Source: Mactromeris polynyma (taxonomy: Eukaryota; Mollusca; Bivalvia; Venerida; Mactridae). From it: a stretch of 64,000 nt of DNA. The notes under the pieces are model-generated. The model saw only the letters and a list, made by a program, of their open reading frames with translations, did not search any database and had not been told where the DNA came from. The stretch lies in NCBI GenBank assembly GCA_032209605.1, contig JASFXZ010000001.1, positions 45,574,619 through 45,638,618 on the forward strand, in the 5' to 3' direction. The translations under genes were made by a program, and so were the position numbers. Shown piece after piece: positions 1 to 10,300 of this stretch. The first letter of the stretch is position 1. Each line of letters starts with the position of its first letter.

Positions 1-848
1 TGTACTCTCGGTTGCCACAAATGACAAAAACTCCTCATGAACCATGTGCAGACCTGAACCTTGCATCGCAAGCAAAATGCAAACTGTTCTATGTCACTCA
101 CATCTGCAGATTCATCTGCCAATATGGTAAAGTATTTTGCGTCATTACAATGCTGAATAATTGAATTGGATATTTGTTGGCCACAGAGTGAAATAAGTTT
201 GTTTTGAATTTCGGGACTCATGTAAGTAGCATATGCTTTGGAGCAGATGTAATATGAGTTTGAAGACCATTGTCTGTTTTTGCGCGGAAGTGAATAAGTG
301 CTTGGAAATATCTCTTGTCATCAGTTTTGCCACGGAGTGCTATATTTTAGCGACCACAATGAATGATTGCTTCAATTATGGAGGTCAAATCTTGTCTGCT
401 GTTCTTTTGAACCTTATTATTGTAGGCAGTAGACCAAAACTCTGCTCTTCTTTGTTGCAAAATGGTCGGCTTTTACAAGAGTATTAACATGTTCCGGTGA
501 GCATTTATGAGACTCGACAACCTTTTTGGCATTGCTCCAATCAGTAAATGGGCGAACAACAAGAACATTTTCAGCAGCGCTGAAAGCATAACACGGAGCA
601 CAAAATACTACATCCAAAAATGGATTGTACAATAAAAAGGGAAATTGTTCAGAATTGAACACAAAGTTTGGCACACGCCTTGTCTTTTTACCGCACACTC
701 TTAACGGCGCAACCCATCCCTTTGAAGGTTGGAATCTTGAAGTCAGCAGGGAATATTTCTGAGTGTCAGTCATCCGTATTCTCTGCTTGATATCAAGGTT
801 TCCTACATCTAGGAAGCGTGCACCAAGATAACACGAAGCAGAGTTACT
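1..848 (-). pseudogene. Decayed hAT-type transposase (TTF zinc finger + DUF4371-like), partial
   Basis: The minus strand reads as the N-terminal half of a hAT-like (ZMYM/DUF4371 class) transposase running off the left edge. From about 848 down to 417 there is a TTF-type zinc-finger block: a GW, then FCAPCYAF, FTDWSNAKK and an H-x4-H-like ESHKCSPEHV segment. Further down, in other frames, come NIALRGKTDDKRYF and YFTILADESADVSDIEQF, hallmarks of this family's catalytic region. The reading is broken by a frameshift near 420-440, an in-frame TAA at 346-348 where the family has Gln before NIALRG, and another frameshift near 55. It is therefore a dead copy. Family assignment is from remembered motifs, not a search. 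No terminal inverted repeat can be tied to it. Confidence 0.8.
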
Positions 849-853
849 CTTAC

Positions 854-1378
854 TAGATCTAGTTCAAGAAGCAGCAGAACCATCAAAATCTGTCTTCGGT
901 TTGTCATCCATGGCGGCAGAATTATCACAGTTTGAATTGGTTGTAGATCTAGTCTGACTCTCATGCGAAGATGCTGGGCTTATTATGGTCTTAAGTTATC
1001 TTCTGGAGGGTTTGAACTAGTACCTGAACCAGATGGACTGTTGTCCCTTTTAAAGGCTTTGAAAAGGGTGGTTTGTCCGGGTATTTGGTGTATTGACCAA
1101 GGCCGTAAAATACCTCCCCTGGAAGGGGTGGCACCACGCCGAGCTGAGCGAGGCAAAAAAATTTGTGGACCCTTTTTAGACAAAAAATGATTTTTTTTTC
1201 AGCCCGCAATAGGAGGCAACTGCCTACATGCCTCCATGTAATTTACGGCCCTGCTGACCTCTTCATATCTAAGATATAATTATATCTAGATTCTAAATAG
1301 ATCTAGAGTGAGATCCCACGACAGAGGAACGAACAACAACTGATCCAAAGATAGATCTAGCTGTAGAATCTAGATCTA
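854..1378. repeat. Cluster of TAGATCTA palindromes
   Basis: The 8-bp palindrome TAGATCTA occurs five times (854, 944, 1298, 1352, 1371) in about 525 bp, with related TCTAGA words between. A MITE lies inside the stretch (1098-1253). No gene is visible. Function unknown. Confidence 0.5.
1098..1253 (-). mobile_element. 156-bp MITE, copy 1 (TIR ending ACGGCCCTG)
   Basis: This is an inverted relative of the element at 6405-6560 and has exactly the same length. The right end reads AATTTACGGCCCTG; the left end is mutated (CAAGGCCGTAAAAT). The interior shares an A-rich segment and a GGCAACTGCCTACATGCCTC block with copy 2. The flanks TTGAC (1093-1097) and CTGAC (1254-1258) differ at one base and look like a 5-bp target-site duplication. 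It has no coding capacity. CAGGG-type ends suggest a hAT-related family (inference). Confidence 0.8.
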
Positions 1379-2527
1379 TATGAAGTTTAAAGCGTTTATT
1401 TATTATATTTTATTTATTTTATTGCTAAATTTTACTAGTTCTAGGTCTATTTACAAACTTTAAATCTAACACAACGTTAGATAGCTCTAATGAGCGCAAA
1501 TTTCGATTGACTGGATTTGCTAATTTGTCAACTAGCAAATGGAGTGGAATAGTTCACACGCATGTGTTCACTGCTTTAAATGAAGAAATTTCAAAAGAGA
1601 GAGAATACGTAGCTACAGGGAACGCCACAAACATAAGACGGTGCCTCCCCACGCAAACCTCCGGGAAAACAATTCACAAAACACAAGGCACTTAAGGAGG
1701 TTAAAGGGTACGTATGTTAAGGAACGAGACACAAGGAATGGCCTGGCAGACCATAAGTAATTAACTATAGGAGAATCAACGTGGATAGTGAAGGAGGGGG
1801 GGATTAATGTATGGAAAAGATCACAGGACAAGTGAAGACAGCTGGCAGCAACAGGCCGGTACTCACTGGGCAGGAAATAACCTGAACACTATATTAAATG
1901 ACAGAATTGCAAAGGGGAATGGGAAATACAAAACACATTCAAAAATCAAACGGAAATAATAACCATACAGCGAATTACAGCCTTGGAACTGTCAGTAAAA
2001 ATACTGGGGGTTTAAATCGATTTAACAGCTAGTTAACCTCACACTTAATTAATCGCGCTATATGGTCATTGATTTCAAACTTATATATACATAAATTGAC
2101 TAAGTAGGCAGTAAATAATCATTAAAAGCAATTAACCATTACATACGAAACAACAGAACTAATCCAGCACGAAGGAACAAGCAGCCTTATAAGGACCTTG
2201 CTCACTGTAACTAAATTAGTAGCCTCGCATACATGTCTCTGTACTCCGACTTTTACACGCGTCGTTCGTAACACAACCGGCAAAAAACCTAGTCTAGTGC
2301 ATTAGGGGGTTAATAAGGTTTAGGTAGAAAATATTATTTCTTTTTGGCGCAGCCGTATTAAGTTGACTTTTGTAACTCTCCATTCCATTTTACAACTTGC
2401 AAAGTTTGAACATGACGGCGGTGTAAAAATAGATCGAGTATCGGGAATTAAGCTCTATGATCAGAATGTCCTACTTTCGGTTTCGTTTTGAAATGTCAAT
2501 TTTGACATTTACATTAAAGGCTTTTCA
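1379..2527. other. Non-coding stretch upstream of the TRIM-like gene
   Basis: No supportable gene. The 30 bases at 2234-2263 recur exactly at 45061-45090. A 20-bp piece near 2341-2357 resembles the GCGCAGCCGTA terminus of the ~300-bp MITE family found at 30-50 kb. No TATA box is convincing just upstream of 2528. Confidence 0.5.
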
Positions 2528-3253
2528 ATGGAATTAAACGCAATTGTCGAGAACTTAAAATGCCCACTGTGTAAAGATGTGTTTATGATTCCAAAAATAT
2601 TATCTTGCGGACATACCATATGTGAACATTGTCTCAAATACTATATTTGTCATAGTGTACCAATGCTCGGATCTGGTATCTTGGATAACGAAAATGACTC
2701 GACGAGTTACAAACCCGAGAAAGAAAACTTTAAATGTCCAGTTGAAGCGTGTGAGTCTCAGATGTCACCTCGCAAATCGTATGAACATGTTAGACTTTGG
2801 TCACGAGGATTTCCAAACAACTTGGGGGTTGTCTCGGCGATAGAACTGTGTAGGGGTCATCAGAATGGTGAAGGTGTTCACTGTGATCCGTGTCGAAAGC
2901 TTTCAATCAACGTCGAAGCTACTTCTATATGTTTGTCATGTTACGAGAAATACTGTCCTACATGTGACACTATTCATAGAACCACACTCAGTGATCATGA
3001 AATACTCAGTATATCTACCGTACGTGGTTGCCTTAGTGACGAGAATACTGGACCTAAAAGTGCTGTCGAAGGCGAAGTGGGTCCAACGAGAGAAACAAAA
3101 CACTGTAAAGTGCACATGTTCTGTGAAGTTACTAAATTATGTCAGAGCTGTGCAGAAGAATGCTGTGAGAGATGTTTAGAAACAAAACATCACGGGTGTG
3201 TTAACGGTGTTCCCTTGACCACGCCTATCGACGAAGCCAAGCAGACAGAATAG
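2528..3253 (+). CDS. RING/B-box zinc-finger protein, TRIM-like (241 aa)
   Basis: Intact single-exon reading frame of 241 codons. A RING-type finger opens the protein: C12-x2-C15, C27-x-H29, C32-x2-C35, then after a long insert C70-P-V-E-A-C75. The last pair is spaced C-x4-C rather than the usual C-x2-C. Two B-box-like Cys/His clusters follow, one at about residues 115-160 (CDPC, CLSCYEKYCPTC, HRTTLSDH) and one at about 190-225 (HCKVHMFC, CQSCAEECCERC, HHGC). This order matches TRIM-family E3 ubiquitin ligases. The stop comes directly after the second B-box (TPIDEAKQTE), so the coiled coil and any NHL, SPRY or filamin region are absent. It may be a short RING-B-box protein, a truncated copy, or the first exon of a longer gene. 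An AATAAA lies far downstream at 4301. The substrate cannot be told. Confidence 0.85.
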   Translation: MELNAIVENLKCPLCKDVFMIPKILSCGHTICEHCLKYYICHSVPMLGSGILDNENDSTSYKPEKENFKCPVEACESQMSPRKSYEHVRLWSRGFPNNLGVVSAIELCRGHQNGEGVHCDPCRKLSINVEATSICLSCYEKYCPTCDTIHRTTLSDHEILSISTVRGCLSDENTGPKSAVEGEVGPTRETKHCKVHMFCEVTKLCQSCAEECCERCLETKHHGCVNGVPLTTPIDEAKQTE

Positions 3254-4736
3254 AGTCTGGGGCGTTGTCTGGGTGATATTTGTGTACTAGCGGATTTTTT
3301 TACAAAGACCTAAATGGCCAAATTCACGAAAACTGCTCAATTGTTCTGTAGAACTGATTCATTTTTTTAGAAGCAGTGTAGATAATGTAGATATATACAT
3401 GTTGTATGCTCATGTTTGCGCAACCAATCTGTTTATCTAATTGTAATGCACTTAAGCATTGTTTCGCCACAGGCGCACCGGGGATACACAGGACTTTAGA
3501 AAGAAGTCGACAGGAGGGATATTGACACGCCGAATGATTCCGGGTACCTGGCAATGGACTTAGGCCGGATTCCATTAGATCCTGGAAGTGGAGAATTAGC
3601 ATCTTCCACTGTGGGGATTTAGACGAAATTCTCGGCTCTATGGTGGGGAATTAGACTCCAAAAAATACAAATTGTCTAATGTATTCCTCTGGGTCAGCCC
3701 GTCGCCTCCCGGGAAAAATAATAACACAGACTGGTTTGCATATCAAACAAAACAGGACTATTTGCCAATCGAACGGCATATAAAGTATAGATGATTTTAT
3801 CATTCGCCTATCCTTCATCTAATTGATAGATCAGCAAGTGTGTAAACATCTACTAGTCGTAACGTACTAATGCACTGCCAGAAATGGAAAAATGAAGATT
3901 ATAATTATGCAATATGAATGAATGGGGTATCCATGGCTTATTCCTTGCCGGATAATCAGGATTGTGTCACTGATACTGAACGTGAACTATTGTCTTTGTT
4001 TTTAATCCATAAATATGATTATAACATATTTATACTTTGTTATTTTCATACAATTGTAATTATTATTACATTTACAACTGTGCAATTTTAACTACCTGTA
4101 TGTATTTTATACTATATGTACATGTATTTTAACTTTGCTTATTTCATAACTGGTATACATACACATGTATATAAGTTACTATAAAGGCTCGCAAAATATT
4201 GTTTTACTATCAACTATGCCATTGTACATATGCCTACATGACTACTATGAAGTTATTGGTGCAAATCATGGTTTTATCTTCCTTTTGTTTGAAATTGAGT
4301 AATAAAAATATCACATCTATTACTGTAGTTCTCAATGTTTATAAAAGTTGATCGGACATCAGTTATAATTTTCTAAAAGTCACGTGATGTTTTTGTTTGT
4401 ATTTATTTGTTAAGTAATAACGCTACAAATTCAATTGTCAGTGAAGTGGTTTCTGTGCTTGTGTTACGAGTTTGCAATATGCATTGTTGAACAAAATGTC
4501 GCTCGGTTAAAAGGAAATTAAAGGCTATTTGTACATGATATATGTGTTTGATATTTACTCGAGTATCGTGGAATAGATACGTTCATATCAGGAGGTAGCT
4601 CAGTGCTTAAAAAATTACGACATAATGACGCTGAAGCGAGTTGCATGAAGAATTGCTGTTAAATTTTAGGAAAACTATTCCTTTACTAAGTATGAAATTT
4701 TAAAAAAAAGTACCTTTTATTAAACTACGAAATGTC
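3254..4736. other. 3' flank of TRIM-like gene, AT-rich, no gene
   Basis: AT-rich sequence without a convincing coding region. AATAAA at 4301-4306 is the first clear polyadenylation hexamer after the TRIM-like stop codon; if used, the 3' UTR would be about 1.05 kb. Confidence 0.4.
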
Positions 4737-4915
4737 GAAGTATAGAATTTTAAGGAAACGCCCTTTTATGCAAAGTTCTACGAAGTATGGAATTTTAAGG
4801 CAACCCCCTTTTATGCAAAGTTCTACGAAGTATGGAATTTAAAGGAAACTCCCTTTTATGCAAAGTTCTACGAAGTATGAACTTTTAAGGAAACTCCCTT
4901 TGGGCAAAATACGTT
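4737..4915 (+). repeat. 45-bp tandem repeat, 4 copies
   Basis: Units start with GAAGTATGGAATTTTAAGG at 4737, 4782, 4827 and 4872, a spacing of exactly 45 bp. The last unit is diverged at its end. No coding or regulatory role is evident. Confidence 0.9.
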
Positions 4916-5112
4916 AAAAGCGTACCATTATTGTTATTAAGTTATAGACAAAAGTGTGTATGGAAGTATTGGTTTTGAAAACCACAATTGGAACTAGAGC
5001 TATTAACGGGATTAACTTTGTGAATATAAGGGGTTGACAGTTTTGTCACAGTTTTCGTTAAAAAAACATATAATGAGTTTGCAGGTGTTTCTTCTAGATT
5101 CGAGATTTAGCC

Positions 5113-5730
5113 AGCCAAGCTCACGCTGCATGCTGTCCAGATAGTGTCGTATCGACCAAGCTCACGCTGCATGCTGTCCAGACAGTGTCGTATCGGCCAA
5201 GCTCACGCTGCATGCTGTCCAGACAGTGTCGTATCGGCCAAGCTCACGCTGCATGCCGTCCAGATAGTGTCGTATCGGCCAAGCTCACGCTGCATGCCGT
5301 CCAGACAGTGTCGTATCGGCCAAGCTCACGCTGCATGCTGTCCAGACAGTGTCGTATCGACCAAGCTCACGCTGCATGCTGTCCAGATAGTGTCGTATCG
5401 GACAAGCTCACGCTGCATGCTGTCCAGATAGTGTCGTATCGGCCAAGCTCACGCTGCATGCTGTCCAGACAGTGTCGTATCGGACAAGCTCACGCTGCAT
5501 GCTGTCCAGATAGTGTCGTATCGGCCAAGCTCACGCTGCATGCTGTCCAGATAGTGTCGTATCGGCCAAGCTCACGCTGCATGCTGTCCAGACAGTGTCG
5601 TATCGGCCAAGCTCACGCTGCATGCTGTCCAGACAGTGTCGTATCGGCCAAGCTCACGCTGCATGCTGTCCAGACAGTGTCGTATCGGCCAAGCTCACGC
5701 TGCATGCTGTCCAGACAGTGTCGTATCGGA
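5113..5730 (+). repeat. 41-bp minisatellite, about 15 copies
   Basis: Unit begins CCAAGCTCACGCTGCATGC and ends GTGTCGTATCGG; starts at 5115, 5156 and every 41 bp after. Copies are nearly identical; differences are mainly AGATAG/AGACAG, ATGCTG/ATGCCG and the last base of ATCGG/ATCGA. The unit has no stop in several frames, so open frames up to 215 codons cross it; these are a by-product of the repeat. Confidence 0.95.
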
Positions 5731-6404
5731 AGTAGGTGTTACTTACTCACCGCTCTGTTCTGTGTTGGATCTTTTCTATTGTGTTGGTGTTTTGTTGAAT
5801 ATGTGGGCTCCAAACAGATGAGGCATATTTGACCTGTGGTCCTTTAAGTGCCTTGTATATCTGTGCTAATTGACCGGAACGTTTGTATTTTGAATGGTTC
5901 AATGGATGAAGCCAAGTGGTTTCTTTACGTTAGCAGTGTAATATGTTATATATGAAAGATCATAGCTTAGTCATTTGAAATGAGGCCCGTAGGTCCTGAG
6001 GCACACCGAGACAGCTGCGTCGGTTAATATTTCCAAAGCAACCAACAATAATATGAATACATAGATAAATAGAATGCATGAAAATTGTCTTAAACTACAT
6101 TGTATATAAAATGTTGAATAATTATTGCCTCGGTTTAATTTTGCCTCTGGCTACGGGCCTGGAATTTTAACACCAAGATAGTTTGATTATTTGGCCATGG
6201 AGTTTGATATCAAAAGTGATTTTCTGTTTACTTCTGGGTATAATCAGAAACAGACATTTTCTGGGATTGAACCCCCACATTGAAGTCAACTACCATTTCA
6301 ATAATGTGTTAAGGTCTTCCTGCAAACTAAAAGAATCATGTTTACAGATACATTTATAAATAATTATAGGAAATATTAAATGCTGTATCAATAATATTTC
6401 AGAC
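5731..6404. other. Non-coding stretch between array and MITE
   Basis: No gene or structured repeat is visible. Confidence 0.4.
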
Positions 6405-6560
6405 CAGGGCCGTAAATTACATGGAGGCATGTAGGCAGTTGCCTCCTATTGCGGGCTGAAAAAAAAATCATTTTTTGTCTAAAAAGGGTCCAAATTTTTT
6501 TTCGCATCGCTCCGCTCGGCAGGGTGCCTCCCCTTCCAGGGGAGGCAATTTACGGCCCTG
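6405..6560 (+). mobile_element. 156-bp MITE, copy 2, intact TIRs and 5-bp TSD
   Basis: The ends CAGGGCCGTAAATT (6405-6418) and AATTTACGGCCCTG (6547-6560) are perfect 14-bp inverted repeats. CAGAC is present immediately on both sides (6400-6404 and 6561-6565), giving a 5-bp target-site duplication. It is the partner of 1098-1253, in opposite orientation, and is non-coding. The terminal CAGGG is hAT-like, but a 5-bp duplication is shorter than the 8 bp usual for hAT, so the superfamily is uncertain. Confidence 0.9.
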
Positions 6561-7243
6561 CAGACATGTGTCTTTTGTGAGGTGTCTGTGGTTGTTTTAT
6601 TTTATTTTCAGATCATCTTTACTGTTGTAGCTTTTAATATTCTCATTTATCATTAATAATTTATAATTATAGTGTAGGCCTATGTATGAACACGTAGGCA
6701 TACACGTTTAGATGTGCAGATATCTTTTTATTTATTTTTTAATATTGATTTCTTATATTATTGTTGTTTAAAGACCACATTGTAAAAGTTACATCTGTAA
6801 TTTATTGTGTTATCTTCATGAAATAAAGATAGTATTATTATTATATTTAGTAGATCTATATACACGTGCCAGGCAATTAATTTATAAAAACTCGGGTAAT
6901 AACCGTTACGTACCATTTGAAATGTTTATTTCCTATATTGAAATCTACAATGCACGATGCATTCGATGCACGAGACGTACACTTGTAAACGAGGTTGCAC
7001 AACCTTGATTTATTACGATCGTATAAGAGATAATCCAACACAGCGTTCAGTAAGGTATTTGCTGCTCACTTAACGTTTTGTAACGTTTTGCAATTTGGTT
7101 CCCTGCGTGCAGTCAATGTAATGTGGTGGACAAGGAATACAAATACAAAACGTTCGCAACTGGTAGCCGTAACTGAGATTCATCGACACAGTTACTTCCC
7201 TTAGCGTTAGCGATTTCTGCTCAGTACCCACGGAACTGTCAAA
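6561..7243. other. Upstream region of the alpha-arrestin gene
   Basis: AT-rich flank with no gene. It must contain the promoter and 5' UTR of the arrestin gene unless an upstream non-coding exon exists. No clear TATA box or initiator can be singled out. The start-codon context is CAAAATGA. Confidence 0.35.
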
Positions 7244-7361
7244 ATGACCAAATTGAAGCGATTAGAAATTGCATTGAGCAATCCACAAATTGTTTATTTT
7301 CCTGGGCAGGTTATTCAAGGGCAAGTGATTGTAGAACTGTCGGATAATATGAAAATGAGAG
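7244..7361 (+). CDS. Alpha-arrestin exon 1
   Basis: Encodes the first 39 residues plus one base (MTKLKRLEIALSNPQ..., PGQVIQGQV). The donor is AGAG|GTTTGC, phase 1. The start is the only Met before the conserved first beta strands. Confidence 0.9.
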
Positions 7362-10300
7362 GTTTGCAATTTTTTCTTTAATATATCAAATTCTATGAGC
7401 TTTATCGGTGTCGATATAAATATTTCCACTGCTATAATATCCTATCTAAGCATATCACTTTATGCATCATGCTCCCTGGGGTAATGCTCTGTAGTATGAT
7501 TGTATAATATTGATCTCACACTCGACTACATACATGATGATGTAAACTGTAGGCCTATATCAGGTATGATTGTATAATATTCAGGATTTGGTCGTGGGGG
7601 GGGGGGGGATTGGGTGGGGGGGCGTAACTTTTTTGGGTTTTGTTGAAGCCTTATAAAACGGCTATGACTGTTTAAAAACATCATAATGATAAAATATAAT
7701 GCTAAAATACATCAGAATCGCTTATTTGAAAATCTAAAAAAATGAAGTATATCTGTATATTTCGTATTCAGACATCAGGGGCGTAGGAAGGTATTGAGCA
7801 TTGGGGCCGCGGATGGGGTGGGTGCGGGAGGGGTGGCGCAAAATCCATCACTTTCAAAATGATATTTTCCGAAAAAAAAATTAAAAATTATTACATTTAT
7901 TCATACATATATATGTGCATGGACATGGTTTATATATCCGTGATATGTGTAATTAAAAAAAAACTACTTTCATAATGGAGATTCAGAATATTTATTTAAT
8001 TTGTGTCTGTGTGCACTGTTAAAATACTGTTTGTGAATAATTGAGATTATCGTCATTTAATTGATCGTCAAGTAAATGTAATTATCAAAATTCTAAGATT
8101 CACAACAATGCCAATATAAATATACTTGTCACTTGGTTAGTATGCTTCCTTTCATACCTTCATTAATCCGCCGACTTTATTCACACCCTAGATAGCAGTC
8201 ATGGTACTAGCGACGGTCCCTGTCTGGTAGCGATGATAACACTATGTCATGCGTATTAAATATCTTGGCTGAATGCCAATACAATGTGTGACTGGTTTTG
8301 ACTAGTTTAAGATACAGATGAAAAGTAGGGGTCATGAAATCTCCGCGGCCCCATTGCCAGCCAGAATATTGGGGCCGCGACTGCAGCTTCAGCTCCTACG
8401 TGCATGGACATACATGTAAGGTTGGGAAATTTTAGGGGGGGCGCGCCGGGTGCTATATCCGCTAGTGATATTGAAAGCACACTCGACTACATACATGATG
8501 ATGTAAACTGTAGTATGATTGTATAATATTGATCTCACACTCGACTACATACATGATGATGTAAACTGTAGTATGATTGTATAATATTGATCTCACACTC
8601 GACTACATACATGATGATGTAAACTGTAGTATGATTGTATAATATTGATCTCACACTCGACTACATACATAATGATGTAAACTGTAGTATGATTGTATAA
8701 TATTGATCTCACACTCAACTACATACATGATGATGTAAACTGTAGTATGATTGTATAATATTGATCTCACACTCGACTACATACATGATGATGTAAACTG
8801 TAGTATGATTGTATAATATTGATCTCACACTCAACTACATACATGATGATGTAAACTGTAGTATGATTGTATAATATTGATCTCACACTCGACTACATAC
8901 ATGATGATGTAAACTGTAGTATGATTGTATAATATTGATCTCACACTCGACTACATACATGATGATGTAAACTGTAGTATGATTGTATAATATTGATCTC
9001 ACACTCGACTACATACATGATGATGTAAACTGTAGTATGATTGTATAATATTGATCTCACACTCGACTACATACATGATGATGTAAACTGTAGTATGATT
9101 GTATAATATTGATCTCACACTCGACTACATACATGATGATGTAAACTGTAGTATGATTGTATAATATTGATCTCACACTCGACTACATACATAATGATGT
9201 AAACTGTAGTATGATTGTATAATATTGATCTCACACTCGACTACATACATGATGATGTAAACTGTAGTATGATTGTATAATATTGATCTCACACTCGACT
9301 ACATACATGATGATGTAAACTGTAGTATGATTGTATAATATTGATCTCACACTCAACTACATACATGATGATGTAAACTGTAGTATGATTGTATAATATT
9401 GATCTCACACTCGACTACATACATTATGATGTAAACTGTAGTATGATTGTATAATATTGATCTCACACTCGACTACATACATGATGATGTAAACTGTAGT
9501 ATGTCAATTGTATAATATTGATCTCACACTCGACTACATACATAATGATGTTAACTGTAGTATGATTGTATAATATTGATCTCACACTCGACTACATACA
9601 TGATGATGTAAACTGTAGTATGATTGTATAATATTGATCTCACACTCGACTACATACATGATGATGTAAACTGTAGTATGATTGTATAATATTGATCTCA
9701 CACTCGACTACATACATGATGATGTAAACTGTAGTATGATTGTATAATATTGATCTCACACTTGACTACATACATGATGATGTAAACTGTAGTATGATTG
9801 TATAATATTGATCTCACACTCGACTACATACATAATGATGTAAACTGTAGTATGATTGTATAATATTGATCTCACACTCGACTACATACATGATGATGTA
9901 AACTGTAGTATGATTGTATAATATTGATCTCACACTCGACTACATACATGATGATGTAAACTGTAGGCCTATATCAGGTATGATTTAACAACAACTAGGA
10001 ATGAAACCCCTCCAAATAGTTTATGTTCAAATGGGCCAGATACAATAAGGCATACAACTTTTATATTTGGTGTGCAGCATCGTCTAGTGGTTCTCTTATA
10101 AGATTGCATAAATTCTTAATTTCTGTTATAAAACATGGCCCGTCTGGTCCCCTCTCAATTTGTTCTTCTTCTATTTAATTGTTTTTGATAATCTGCCAGA
10201 TAATTGTTTATTGCCACAACCCTGTAGATGTTTGCCCTTACAACTCCTCTACTCCAAGACTCCCAGTGTTTTGTGTGCTGATTCCCTGTGAGGGGTCTGT

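Noticed and set aside
5144..5832. 215-codon frame with RPSSRCMLSRQCRIGQ repeats
   Set aside because: Translation of the 41-bp minisatellite.
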